From NCBI GenBank assembly GCA_018715065.1, contig DVMJ01000014.1, forward strand, positions 1 through 64,000: 64,000 nt of DNA, in the 5' to 3' direction. The stretch comes from Fimiplasma intestinipullorum. GTDB taxonomy: Bacteria; Bacillota_I; Bacilli_A; Erysipelotrichales; Coprobacillaceae. The notes below the pieces were generated by a model. That model was not told the DNA's origin, did no database searches, and saw nothing but the letters and a program-made list of their open reading frames with translations. How positions within the stretch are numbered: the stretch's first letter is position 1; the number at the start of each line of letters is the position of its first letter. Below are positions 6,844-14,599 of this stretch, piece after piece. Made by a program: the position numbers and the translations under genes.

Positions 6844-7707
6844 TTAGGGCTGACAGCTGCCACAAGGTTCATAACCTTGATCGATCAGTTCCTGGCGTGT
6901 ACCTGTGTAGTTGGATTTGTTTTGCGTTTTTATATTGCTGACGCTGCTGCAGTCAGGTAAATGGAATTTATGTGTATTCGTATTTAAAATATAGCTTTGA
7001 ACCTCTTCATCCTTGGCAGGTGCGCTGATCTCGCTGCTCTGGCCGGTGGCATAATCGATTTCAATGCCCGGCTGCTGGTTGTAGACATAGACATTAAAGG
7101 CAATCCCTTCACCATGGTCTTCAACCGACTCAGCTTCCATCTGAACGCCACTGGCGACGAGATTGTCTCCTTCAAAGACCGGCGTGATGCGATAGAGAAC
7201 ATGATTGTTCGTTTCTTTGATGTAGTCTGCCACCATATTTTCAAAAGGCAGCATGCCTTCGACATTCATGTAACGTGTCCCGGTAATCAGATTTTTTTCA
7301 TTGGCGTTTTCACTGGAGAGCTGATAGCCGATCAGGTGACAGCGATTATAGAGATACTGTCCATCAACCGTTGCATATTTGACGCTCTGCCAACCACTGG
7401 GCTTGACAGAGGAAATACTTTCTCTTTGCTCGGTAGGCATCAGATCTGTGCCCAGATTAGCAAAAGCAACCCCACAGCGACCTAATTCATCGAGTTCGCT
7501 ATAGCTTTCAAATGATTCTGTCGTAAAATCCTGTTCACTAAATTCCGGAACATTATCATTGAGTGTGACATAAGGCTCATCTGAGACTTCCGGTACTTCC
7601 TCAAGAATGGCGTTTGAACTGTTCTGATCTTGAGGCAGCGCTGTGCAGCCGGATAAACAGATAAGTAAGCTGAATGCCAAGCTCATTAACCATATGCTTT
7701 TTTTCAT
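6844..7707 (-). CDS. secreted DNA/RNA non-specific endonuclease lipoprotein
   Basis: A 287-residue lipoprotein: signal peptide MKKSIWLMSLAFSLLICLSG followed by the lipobox cysteine, a polar linker, then a DNA/RNA non-specific endonuclease domain with the NRCHLIGYQL motif carrying the catalytic His and a following Asn-rich stretch (ENANEKNLITGTRYMN) typical of DNA-entry type nucleases. The C-terminal 50 residues (NTNTHKFHLPDCSSV ... EPCGSCQP) form a His/Cys-rich Ada-like metal-binding tail. The ATG at 7707 is chosen because the ATG at 7716 overlaps the GAGG site. Its start overlaps the upstream gene's TGA as ATGA, so the two are translationally coupled. It probably degrades DNA at the cell surface, for nutrition or uptake. 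Confidence 0.8.
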   Translation of the reverse strand: MKKSIWLMSLAFSLLICLSGCTALPQDQNSSNAILEEVPEVSDEPYVTLNDNVPEFSEQDFTTESFESYSELDELGRCGVAFANLGTDLMPTEQRESISSVKPSGWQSVKYATVDGQYLYNRCHLIGYQLSSENANEKNLITGTRYMNVEGMLPFENMVADYIKETNNHVLYRITPVFEGDNLVASGVQMEAESVEDHGEGIAFNVYVYNQQPGIEIDYATGQSSEISAPAKDEEVQSYILNTNTHKFHLPDCSSVSNIKTQNKSNYTGTRQELIDQGYEPCGSCQP

Positions 7708-8111
7708 TTGATCCATACCTCTTTTGTGATTTTAGGGTGGCTGAAACCTGGAAATTCTTCTGTTTCAGCTAGATGCCATTGTGAGAAATCAACATCCAGA
7801 TAACAATCGGACGGATAATGGCGATTCCAGTTGTAAATGATCAGCGTATTCGCTTCTGAAAGCAGACTTGTAAGCGGGCTTCTCTCCACGAACAGATAAT
7901 CCTGTTCAGGGATGGGTGTCTGATAGTTTTCTGTCAAAGCGATTCGAGATTGAAAGTCAGTCTCAAACTGCTGATAGGAATAGGCATCCATCCACAAAGT
8001 ATTGTTCTGACAGGTCTTCAGCATGTCTTCTCTTAGAAGGCGATCGGTAGCGTGTCTTTTTTTAGCGAATGAGAGACCGCCTCGCTCATCGACACATACA
8101 ATAATCTTCAT
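7704..8111 (-). CDS. conserved partner of the secreted nuclease, unknown
   Basis: A 135-residue cytosolic-looking protein (no signal peptide) beginning MKIIVCVDERGGLSFAKKRH. This family is common in Bacillota next to DNA-entry type nucleases and is sometimes labelled ribonuclease Z in databases although it lacks the MBL zinc motif. The ATG at 8111 follows GGAGGATCT; the longer frame to 8183 has no such site and runs back over the promoter region of ydcF. The coupling to the nuclease gene (ATGA overlap) suggests a joint role, for example an intracellular inhibitor or accessory factor. That function is a guess. Confidence 0.65.
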   Translation of the reverse strand: MKIIVCVDERGGLSFAKKRHATDRLLREDMLKTCQNNTLWMDAYSYQQFETDFQSRIALTENYQTPIPEQDYLFVERSPLTSLLSEANTLIIYNWNRHYPSDCYLDVDFSQWHLAETEEFPGFSHPKITKEVWIK

Positions 8112-8168
8112 AGATCCTCCTTTCTTCCCTATATTATAGCAGTTTGCCCTGGCTCCCCCAATCTTTTT

Positions 8169-8197
8169 TTGCAACTTCCACATTTTTTAGATATAAT
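8169..8197 (+). promoter_or_regulatory. sigma-A promoter of ydcF-like gene
   Basis: TTGCAA, 17-base spacer, TATAAT, ending 27 bases before the ATG at 8225. Confidence 0.6.
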
Positions 8198-8224
8198 AGT
8201 CAAGAGAAGGTAAGGTGAGGTCAA

Positions 8225-8704
8225 ATGCGGGATTGTGTGATTGTCTGTGGCTATCCAACCAATCCGGATGGCAGTCTTTCCCCTATATTGAAAAGTCGGA
8301 TTGCCATGGGGGTAGAATTACTGAAGCAGGGTAAGGCTCGATATCTATTGGTCAGTGGCGGGAAAGCGCATAATGCGTATTCTGAGGCCTGGACGATGCA
8401 GGCCTGGGCCGTTGCTCAGGGAATTGATGACAAGCGTATCCTGGTCGAGGATCAGGCTGTCAGCACTTATCATAATATGCGCTACGCCGCTAAGATCATG
8501 CAGGCTCACCATCTGACAACGTGTATCGTGGTGACCAATAGTTGGCATCTGATCAAAGCGCGTTATTATGCGCGTAAGTTCCATTTGGATTACGAGCTGA
8601 AGGCGTGTCGTAAACCAGAAGGGATGAGTTGGCTGACAGTACTGATCCTAACCCTTTACATGCCGATCAATATGTTGATCATGCGTTTAAAAGGTTTTAA
8701 ATAA
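8225..8704 (+). CDS. YdcF-family (DUF218) protein
   Basis: A 159-residue DUF218 protein with the family motifs near the start (CVIVCGYPTNPDG), YLLVSGGKAHNAYSEAWTMQ, and VVTNSWHLIKARYYARKF. DUF218 members bind nucleotide-like ligands in a Rossmann-like fold; some (ElyC, SanA) act in envelope maintenance. This member lacks the N-terminal membrane anchors of those relatives. GGTGAGGTCAA precedes the ATG. It is probably co-transcribed with the DUF308 gene 23 bases downstream. Confidence 0.75.
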   Translation: MRDCVIVCGYPTNPDGSLSPILKSRIAMGVELLKQGKARYLLVSGGKAHNAYSEAWTMQAWAVAQGIDDKRILVEDQAVSTYHNMRYAAKIMQAHHLTTCIVVTNSWHLIKARYYARKFHLDYELKACRKPEGMSWLTVLILTLYMPINMLIMRLKGFK

Positions 8705-8727
8705 GAGAATGGAAAGGAAGTGAGAGC

Positions 8728-10020
8728 TTGCTGGAAAAAAGATTGGATTCACTTCGTTTAGCTTTGAGTGGATGTGCTTTTATTTGTCTTGGCGTTTTGG
8801 TAGTTTGGGCGCAGGCAACATTGATCCTGAATATCTTTTATATTTTTATGTGGCTTTTTTTGATATCGGGTTTTTTAAGTTTGTTTGACTGGTTATTGCA
8901 TCTGAACAAATTTTCAAAACTGCTAGAGGCAGTGTTTGATTTTGGTATCAGTCTCTTTTTGCATCTGACACCGAACTTTCAGCTGAGTCTGTTGCCATGG
9001 TTGTTTGGTGCTCTTTTATTGCTGCATGCGATGGCTCATATCATTACGCTATGCGTTTATTTGCATAATCGTGTCAGGGGACGTTTGAAAGAGGGATTCA
9101 TGGCAGTATTCTATTTTATGTTGGGCTGCTCACTGTTTATCACGCCAACCACGCATGCCGACACAATCATGCTTATGATAGGGATCTATCTGATCCTCTA
9201 TGGTCTTAAGGATATTAAAGATGTAATCATCGATCTGTTGGGAATCGATACCAAAAATAAGCTCAAGCGTAAAGTGCATATTCCTTTACCGGATGTTCTG
9301 GCAGCCATGGTTCCCCATCAGGTATTGATGTCGATCAACCGTTATCTGGAAGAAAACACCGAGGATGATTTTCCGGTGATCCGCGATGTCAAAGAGAATA
9401 TTCAACCCAATCTGGAAGTGCTGATCCATGTCAGTGATCTGGGTTTTGGAAAGGTCGGACATGTCGATCTCTGCTATGAGGGAACGATCATATCCTATGG
9501 TAATTACGATGCGGATTCTTTTCGCATGCACGAGTTGTTAGGAGATGGGGTACTGTTCTTAGCCAAAAAGGAGGATTATATTCCTTTTTGTATCGAGGAC
9601 AGTCAGAAAACCATCTTTGGGTTTGGTCTGACGTTGACCGAGCAACAAAAAAATAATATGGATCGGCAGCTTAAACATTTCTTTGAAAATCTGATTCCCT
9701 GGCATTCTCCTTATGAGCTGGCTGAAAAAGCCGGTGATAAAGAGGGGATGGAAAAAGCCTGTTTTTATGCTAGTCGTTTATATAAGCATACCCATGCAAA
9801 GATGTTTAAATTCAAATCTGGGCGCTTTAAAACTTATTTTGTCTTAACGAATAACTGTGTATCACTGGCTGATGAACTCTTAGGTAAGACGGGCGTGGAT
9901 ATTGTCAGCTATAACGGTGTCATTACCCCAGGAACTTATTATGATTACTTTTCCAGACAATTTATGATCCGGGGCAATAATGTTGTTACCAGGACAATTT
10001 ACCATAAAACAAAAAAATAG
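8728..10020 (+). CDS. DUF308/HdeD-like membrane domain fused to papain-like domain
   Basis: A 430-residue fusion starting with TTG at 8728 behind GGAAAGGAAGTGAG. Residues 10-170 hold about six transmembrane helices of the DUF308/HdeD type. Residues 215-430 form a soluble domain with His245 in KVGHVDLCYEG and Cys377 in LTNNCVSLADELL. This His-first, Asn-Cys-later layout fits a circularly permuted NlpC/P60 (papain-like) fold as in YiiX/YebB-like proteins, which act on amide bonds of lipids or peptides. The catalytic assignment is an inference. The order suggests a membrane-tethered hydrolase with its active domain in the cytosol or at the membrane face. Confidence 0.65.
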   Translation: MLEKRLDSLRLALSGCAFICLGVLVVWAQATLILNIFYIFMWLFLISGFLSLFDWLLHLNKFSKLLEAVFDFGISLFLHLTPNFQLSLLPWLFGALLLLHAMAHIITLCVYLHNRVRGRLKEGFMAVFYFMLGCSLFITPTTHADTIMLMIGIYLILYGLKDIKDVIIDLLGIDTKNKLKRKVHIPLPDVLAAMVPHQVLMSINRYLEENTEDDFPVIRDVKENIQPNLEVLIHVSDLGFGKVGHVDLCYEGTIISYGNYDADSFRMHELLGDGVLFLAKKEDYIPFCIEDSQKTIFGFGLTLTEQQKNNMDRQLKHFFENLIPWHSPYELAEKAGDKEGMEKACFYASRLYKHTHAKMFKFKSGRFKTYFVLTNNCVSLADELLGKTGVDIVSYNGVITPGTYYDYFSRQFMIRGNNVVTRTIYHKTKK

Positions 10021-10078
10021 GTGTTTTTTGAGCTGACTGGTGTTAAAATAAAGTTAAGAGAAGCAAGGAGGTTAAACG

Positions 10079-11605
10079 ATGCTAGAAAAGGTTGATCTTT
10101 CAAAAAAATTATCCAAGAAAGAATATAAAGAGAAGAAAGACGAATTAACACCGGTATTATCACAGCTGCAGCGTGACTGTAAGCGTTTAGACATTCCGGT
10201 CATCATTGCTTTTGAGGGCTGGGAAGGGGGCCGTAAAGGAATCCTGATCAATAAACTGATTCAGGCACTGGACCCACGTGGCTTCAAAGTTTATGCTACG
10301 GATCGTGAAACAGAAGATGAACGCATGCACCCATTCTTGTGGCGTTTTTGGACAAAGACACCGGCAAAGGGGCGGATGGCAATCTTTGATAAAAGCTGGT
10401 ATCGTCGTGTGCTGGACGACAGTCTTGAAGCGGAAAAGATGCATGAATATTCCGATGAGGATTACAATGAGATCGTTTCTTTCGAACAACAGTTATCCGA
10501 TGACGGAACGGTCATCATTAAGTTCTTTTTACACATCTCCAAAAAAGAGCAGGGCAAACGCCTGAAACAATTAGATGAGAATCATGCAACCAAGTGGATG
10601 ATCAGTGAGAAATCCTGGCGGCGCCATCGGATGTATCAGGATTATTTAGTGAAATATGAAGAGATGTTCCAACGTACGGACAGTGATTTTGCTCCATGGC
10701 ATATCGTGGAAGCAGAGGATGAGAACTTTGCAGCCGTTAAGATCATGTCAACGGTTGTGGAAACCTTATCTCAGGCTGTGGCTGATAAATTGTCCAGTAT
10801 GCACGCTGAAGCAAAACCTCAGCGTATGGATGTTTTCAGTATGGATCAGTCTTTGAAAACATCTATTCTGGCTGGCGTAGATCTCAGTAAGACAATAGAC
10901 AAGGAAACGTATAAGACGCGTTTAAACGAGCTGCAAAATAAGATCAAGGTCTTACATAATGAAATTTATCTGCAGCGTATCCCGGTCGTTTTGGCTTTTG
11001 AAGGTTGGGATGCCGGCGGGAAAGGCGGTGCTATTAAGCGGCTGACTGAAAAGATGGATCCGCGAGGCTATGCCGTTGTACCGACAGCCAGTCCGAATGA
11101 TATTGAAAAAGCACACCATTACTTATGGCGTTTCTGGAATGAATTTCCTAAGGATGGACATATCGCCATCTTCGACCGCACCTGGTATGGACGCGTGATG
11201 GTAGAACGGATCGAGGGCTTTGCAACTGAAGATGAGTGGACCCGTGCCTATAAAGAGATGAATGATATGGAGCTGCAGCTGGCACATAATGGAACAGTCA
11301 TTTTGAAATTCTGGCTCCATATCGATCCGGATGAACAGGAAAGACGCTTTAATGATCGTATGGCCAATCCAGAGAAGCAGTGGAAAATTACCGACGAAGA
11401 CTGGCGTAACCGTGCTAAATGGCATGAGTATGAGATTGCTGTTGATGATATGCTGCTCAAGACCTCTACGAGCTATGCACCTTGGATCGTGGTTGAGGCC
11501 AATTCTAAGTACTATGCGCGTATCAAGGTCTTAGAGACAGTGGTCCATGCTTTAGAAGAAGCGCTGGATCAAAGAGCGAAGAAGAATAAGAGAAGCAAGA
11601 AGTGA
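10079..11605 (+). CDS. polyphosphate kinase 2, two-domain (AMP phosphotransferase type)
   Basis: A 508-residue tandem duplication of the PPK2 domain (about residues 8-240 and 265-500), the architecture of polyphosphate:AMP phosphotransferases, which make ADP from AMP and polyphosphate. Domain 2 has an intact Walker A (FEGWDAGGKGG, about residue 305) and lid motif (DRTWYGRVMVERI). Domain 1 has a changed Walker A (FEGWEGGRKG) and DKSWYRR in place of the lid consensus, so it may be structural, as in other class II enzymes where the C-terminal domain is the active one. AGCAAGGAGG precedes the ATG. It is followed directly by an intrinsic terminator. Confidence 0.85.
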   Translation: MLEKVDLSKKLSKKEYKEKKDELTPVLSQLQRDCKRLDIPVIIAFEGWEGGRKGILINKLIQALDPRGFKVYATDRETEDERMHPFLWRFWTKTPAKGRMAIFDKSWYRRVLDDSLEAEKMHEYSDEDYNEIVSFEQQLSDDGTVIIKFFLHISKKEQGKRLKQLDENHATKWMISEKSWRRHRMYQDYLVKYEEMFQRTDSDFAPWHIVEAEDENFAAVKIMSTVVETLSQAVADKLSSMHAEAKPQRMDVFSMDQSLKTSILAGVDLSKTIDKETYKTRLNELQNKIKVLHNEIYLQRIPVVLAFEGWDAGGKGGAIKRLTEKMDPRGYAVVPTASPNDIEKAHHYLWRFWNEFPKDGHIAIFDRTWYGRVMVERIEGFATEDEWTRAYKEMNDMELQLAHNGTVILKFWLHIDPDEQERRFNDRMANPEKQWKITDEDWRNRAKWHEYEIAVDDMLLKTSTSYAPWIVVEANSKYYARIKVLETVVHALEEALDQRAKKNKRSKK

Positions 11606-11625
11606 GTCATTCACTTCTTTTTCTT
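11598..11625 (+). terminator. intrinsic terminator of PPK2 gene
   Basis: AGAAGTGA and TCACTTCT form an 8-bp stem followed by TTTTTCTTT. The TGA stop of the PPK2 gene is in the 5' arm. Confidence 0.7.
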
Positions 11626-11654
11626 TCGGCTTTTTTTCAATATTTTGAAATAGC

Positions 11655-11682
11655 TTGAAAATGTAAGAAAACCATATACAAT
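11655..11682 (+). promoter_or_regulatory. promoter of HAD hydrolase gene
   Basis: TTGAAA, 16-base spacer, TACAAT, about 25 bases before the start codon region. Confidence 0.45.
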
Positions 11683-11707
11683 GAAATTATAGAAATGGGG
11701 GATGTTT

Positions 11708-12547
11708 ATGCGAAAATATTTATTTTTTGACATTGATGGGACATTGGTCGGTGCAAGTCATCATGTAACGGACAATAACGCCAAGGCCATTCAGCAGGCA
11801 AGAGCGAATGGACATAAAGCTTTTCTTTGCTCAGGACGGGCGCCAACGTCCATCATGCAGGATATCATTGATGTGGGTTTTGATGGGATCATCTGTTCAG
11901 CAGGCGGATTTATCATGATTGATGGTCATTTTGTCTTCGAGAATCTGATTAATCAGTACGTTCTGCAGGAGGTCATTACCTTATTTACGAACCATCATAT
12001 TCTCTTTACATTAGAGACGCGTGATACGATCTACCAAACACCGGGTGTAACGGAATTTTTCGATCAGCGTCATCAGGAACATTTTAAAGATAATCTCGAA
12101 CTCAAACGCTTTTTTGAATTAAGAAGACGCGGAGAGAACCGTGAGCCGATCCGTCGCTTTAATATCTTAAAAACACCGGTAGCTAAGATCAGTTTCATTG
12201 CGAAAAGAAAACAGGATTATGAAGAATGCGTACCGTTTTTGGAAGACTATTTTCATATTGTGACGTTCAGTAAGCCAGAAGATGATTTTGTGAACGGGGA
12301 ATTGATCATCAAAGGCTGTACGAAGGCAGATGGCATCAAACGTCTGATCCGCTATTACAATGCATCGATGGAGGATACTATCGGATTTGGTGACAGCATG
12401 AATGACTATCAGATGATCGAAGCTGTCAATATTGCCTGTGTCTCCAAGCAGGCACCACAGGTTCTCTTGGACAAGGCCGACTATACGTTCGATGATCCAG
12501 ATGAAGATGGCATCGCTAAAGTGCTAGCGGAATTAAAATTGGTCTAA
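11708..12547 (+). CDS. Cof-type HAD phosphatase
   Basis: A 279-residue HAD hydrolase of the Cof/IIB subfamily: motif I FFDIDGTLV with the nucleophile Asp, a C2 cap in the middle third, and the closing motif GFGDSMNDYQM. Such enzymes dephosphorylate sugar phosphates, flavin mononucleotide or pyridoxal phosphate; the substrate cannot be read from sequence. The ATG at 11708 is favoured because GGGGG lies six bases upstream; an ATG two codons earlier is too close. It is a single-gene unit ending in a bidirectional terminator shared with dapL. Confidence 0.8.
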   Translation: MRKYLFFDIDGTLVGASHHVTDNNAKAIQQARANGHKAFLCSGRAPTSIMQDIIDVGFDGIICSAGGFIMIDGHFVFENLINQYVLQEVITLFTNHHILFTLETRDTIYQTPGVTEFFDQRHQEHFKDNLELKRFFELRRRGENREPIRRFNILKTPVAKISFIAKRKQDYEECVPFLEDYFHIVTFSKPEDDFVNGELIIKGCTKADGIKRLIRYYNASMEDTIGFGDSMNDYQMIEAVNIACVSKQAPQVLLDKADYTFDDPDEDGIAKVLAELKLV

Positions 12548-12548
12548 A

Positions 12549-12597
12549 TAAAAAAGAGCTCGTCAGGATTAAAACATCCTTCAAGGGCTCTTTTTTG
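12549..12597. terminator. bidirectional terminator between HAD gene and dapL
   Basis: AAAAAAGAGC ... GGATTAAAACATCC ... GCTCTTTTTT forms a stem with A-run and T-run on opposite sides, serving the two convergent transcripts. Confidence 0.7.
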
Positions 12598-13794
12598 TTA
12601 GTCTTTTTTAAATAAGGTCATCAGACGTTTGGCGGCTTCCCGGGTATCCTCTGGACTGCCAAAAGTGGAAAGTCGGAAATAGCCTTCGCCGCATTGACCA
12701 AAGCCGGCTCCCGGTGTACCGATGATCTGGGCTTTTTCTAAAAGATAGTCAAAGCAATCCCAACTGGTCATGTTATTTGGACAGCGCATAAAGATGTAAG
12801 GGGCATTATGTCCGCCACAGTACCAGATGCCGCATGCATCTAAAGCCGCCATCAGCGTTCTGGCATTGGCTTTATAAGTTTCGATGTTGGCCTTGATCTG
12901 TTTTTGTCCTTCCTCTGTAAAGACAGCGGCAGCCCCACGCTGCAGGATATAGGAAATGCCGTTGGTCTTGGTTGTACGATTACGTACCCACATGGCATTC
13001 AGGTTCATTCCCTCAAAGTTCAATTCCTTAGGAATGATCGTATAGCCGCAGCGCGTCCCGGTAAATCCAGCCGTTTTAGAGAGGGAGCAGATCTCAATCG
13101 CACAGGTCCGGCTGCCTTCAATTTCAAATATACTATGTGGGACATTTTCTTCTTCGATAAAGGCTTCATAAGCCGCATCAAAGAGAATGAGAGAATGATG
13201 CTGATTGGCGTAATCGACCCAGGCTTTTAATTTTTCATGGCTGAATACCGCACCGGTCGGATTATTCGGTGAGCAAAGATAGATGATATCGGCTTCTAAG
13301 GAATCATCAGGCAGTGGTGTAAAGCCGTTTTCCTGTGAGCTGTTAAGATGGATCAACGGATGGTTAGCCATAATATTCGCATCAACATAGGCTGGATAGG
13401 CCGGTTCGATGACTAAAGCTGTATTCTCTTCAGCAAAGAGATCAAGAATATCTCCGAGTTCATCACTGGCACCACTGGAAACAAAGATCTCACTGGTATC
13501 CAGATTGATCTGACGTTTGGCATAATATTGCTGGACGGCTTCAAGAAAGAAGGGGGCGCCGCATTCAGGCATATAGCCATGGAAGGTCGGTTTGTTGGCC
13601 TGATCGTCAACCGCCTGGTGTAAAGCCTGAATGACAGCATCGCAAAGGGGCAAGGTCACATCTCCAATCCCCAGGCGCAGCATTTTCTGGTCTGGATGTG
13701 CCGCTTGATAAGCATTCGTTTTTTGGGCGATATTGTAGAAAAGATAGGAATCTTTTAAATTCTGATAATGTTTATTGGGTTTAAGCATCTTCAT
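12598..13794 (-). CDS. dapL: LL-diaminopimelate aminotransferase
   Basis: A 398-residue class I/II aminotransferase that converts tetrahydrodipicolinate directly to LL-diaminopimelate using glutamate. It has the dapL family signature around the PLP lysine (SLSKTAGFTGTRCGY), CSPNNPTGAVF, and FRLSTFG near the C-terminus. It is the last gene of a right-to-left operon glnA-ANTAR-pyrG-dapF-dapL, and its start overlaps the dapF stop by 14 bases, so translation is coupled. The ATG at 13794 and an ATG two codons later both follow GGAGAGG. Together with dapF it supplies meso-diaminopimelate for peptidoglycan and lysine. It ends at a bidirectional terminator. Confidence 0.9.
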   Translation of the reverse strand: MKMLKPNKHYQNLKDSYLFYNIAQKTNAYQAAHPDQKMLRLGIGDVTLPLCDAVIQALHQAVDDQANKPTFHGYMPECGAPFFLEAVQQYYAKRQINLDTSEIFVSSGASDELGDILDLFAEENTALVIEPAYPAYVDANIMANHPLIHLNSSQENGFTPLPDDSLEADIIYLCSPNNPTGAVFSHEKLKAWVDYANQHHSLILFDAAYEAFIEEENVPHSIFEIEGSRTCAIEICSLSKTAGFTGTRCGYTIIPKELNFEGMNLNAMWVRNRTTKTNGISYILQRGAAAVFTEEGQKQIKANIETYKANARTLMAALDACGIWYCGGHNAPYIFMRCPNNMTSWDCFDYLLEKAQIIGTPGAGFGQCGEGYFRLSTFGSPEDTREAAKRLMTLFKKD

Positions 13795-14581
13795 TTACCT
13801 CTCCTTCATAGATTGTGGTGGCTGGTCCTTGCATGTTGACATCCCAATGATCATTGATCGTAATGAGAAGGGATCCGCCATCCAGTTGGACCTCAATGGG
13901 CTGGTTAAAGGTACAATAGCCTGCCGCGATGGCTGCGGCTGTGCTGGCACAGGCACCAGTACCGCAGGCCAGCGTCACACCGCTGCCTCTTTCCCAAACC
14001 CGCATTCTCAGGGTGTGCTCGTTGATGACCTGAACAAATTCGACATTGACACCATCCTGAAAGCGGGGATGGTGTTCGATGCGTGGGCCTAGCGTTGTAA
14101 GAGGAGCCAAAGAAGCATCCTCTACAAAAATAACGGCATGGGGATTTCCCATGGAGACCGGCTGATAAGTGATTTCAGTCTGTTCAAGGTGGAGCATAGC
14201 CGAAGGACTGACCTTCGCTTTTCCCATATCAACGGATACCGTGCTCACTTTTCCGTTGACTACCTTCAAGTCAAGGGTCTTGATGCCTGAGAGCGTTTCA
14301 ATCGTCAGTGTGGTTTTTCTTGTATAGCCTTTATCGTAAACATATTTTCCTACACAGCGAATGCCATTTCCGCACATCATGGCTTCACTGCCATCGGCAT
14401 TAAAGATCCGCATTTTAAAATCTGCGACATTTGAAGGCAGGATCCAGATCATCCCATCTGAACCGGCACCAAAATGTCGGTCAGAAAGTTGGCGAGACAG
14501 TTCGCCGGGATCTTTGGGATCTTGGGTATCATAGACATAGAGATAATCATTGCCTAAACCATGCATCTTGGTAAATTTCAT
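13781..14581 (-). CDS. dapF: diaminopimelate epimerase
   Basis: A 266-residue enzyme that interconverts LL- and meso-diaminopimelate by a two-cysteine, cofactor-free mechanism. Both catalytic cysteines are visible: MMCGNGIRCVGK and LACGTGACAST (the second usually reads CGSGA, here CGTGA). The N-terminus MKFTKMHGLGNDYLYV is standard. The ATG at 14581 is used; an upstream GTG overlaps the AAAGAGG ribosome binding site. It sits 19 bases behind pyrG and overlaps dapL. Confidence 0.92.
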   Translation of the reverse strand: MKFTKMHGLGNDYLYVYDTQDPKDPGELSRQLSDRHFGAGSDGMIWILPSNVADFKMRIFNADGSEAMMCGNGIRCVGKYVYDKGYTRKTTLTIETLSGIKTLDLKVVNGKVSTVSVDMGKAKVSPSAMLHLEQTEITYQPVSMGNPHAVIFVEDASLAPLTTLGPRIEHHPRFQDGVNVEFVQVINEHTLRMRVWERGSGVTLACGTGACASTAAAIAAGYCTFNQPIEVQLDGGSLLITINDHWDVNMQGPATTIYEGEVNEDA

Positions 14582-14599
14582 GGGGAACACCTCTTTCTT

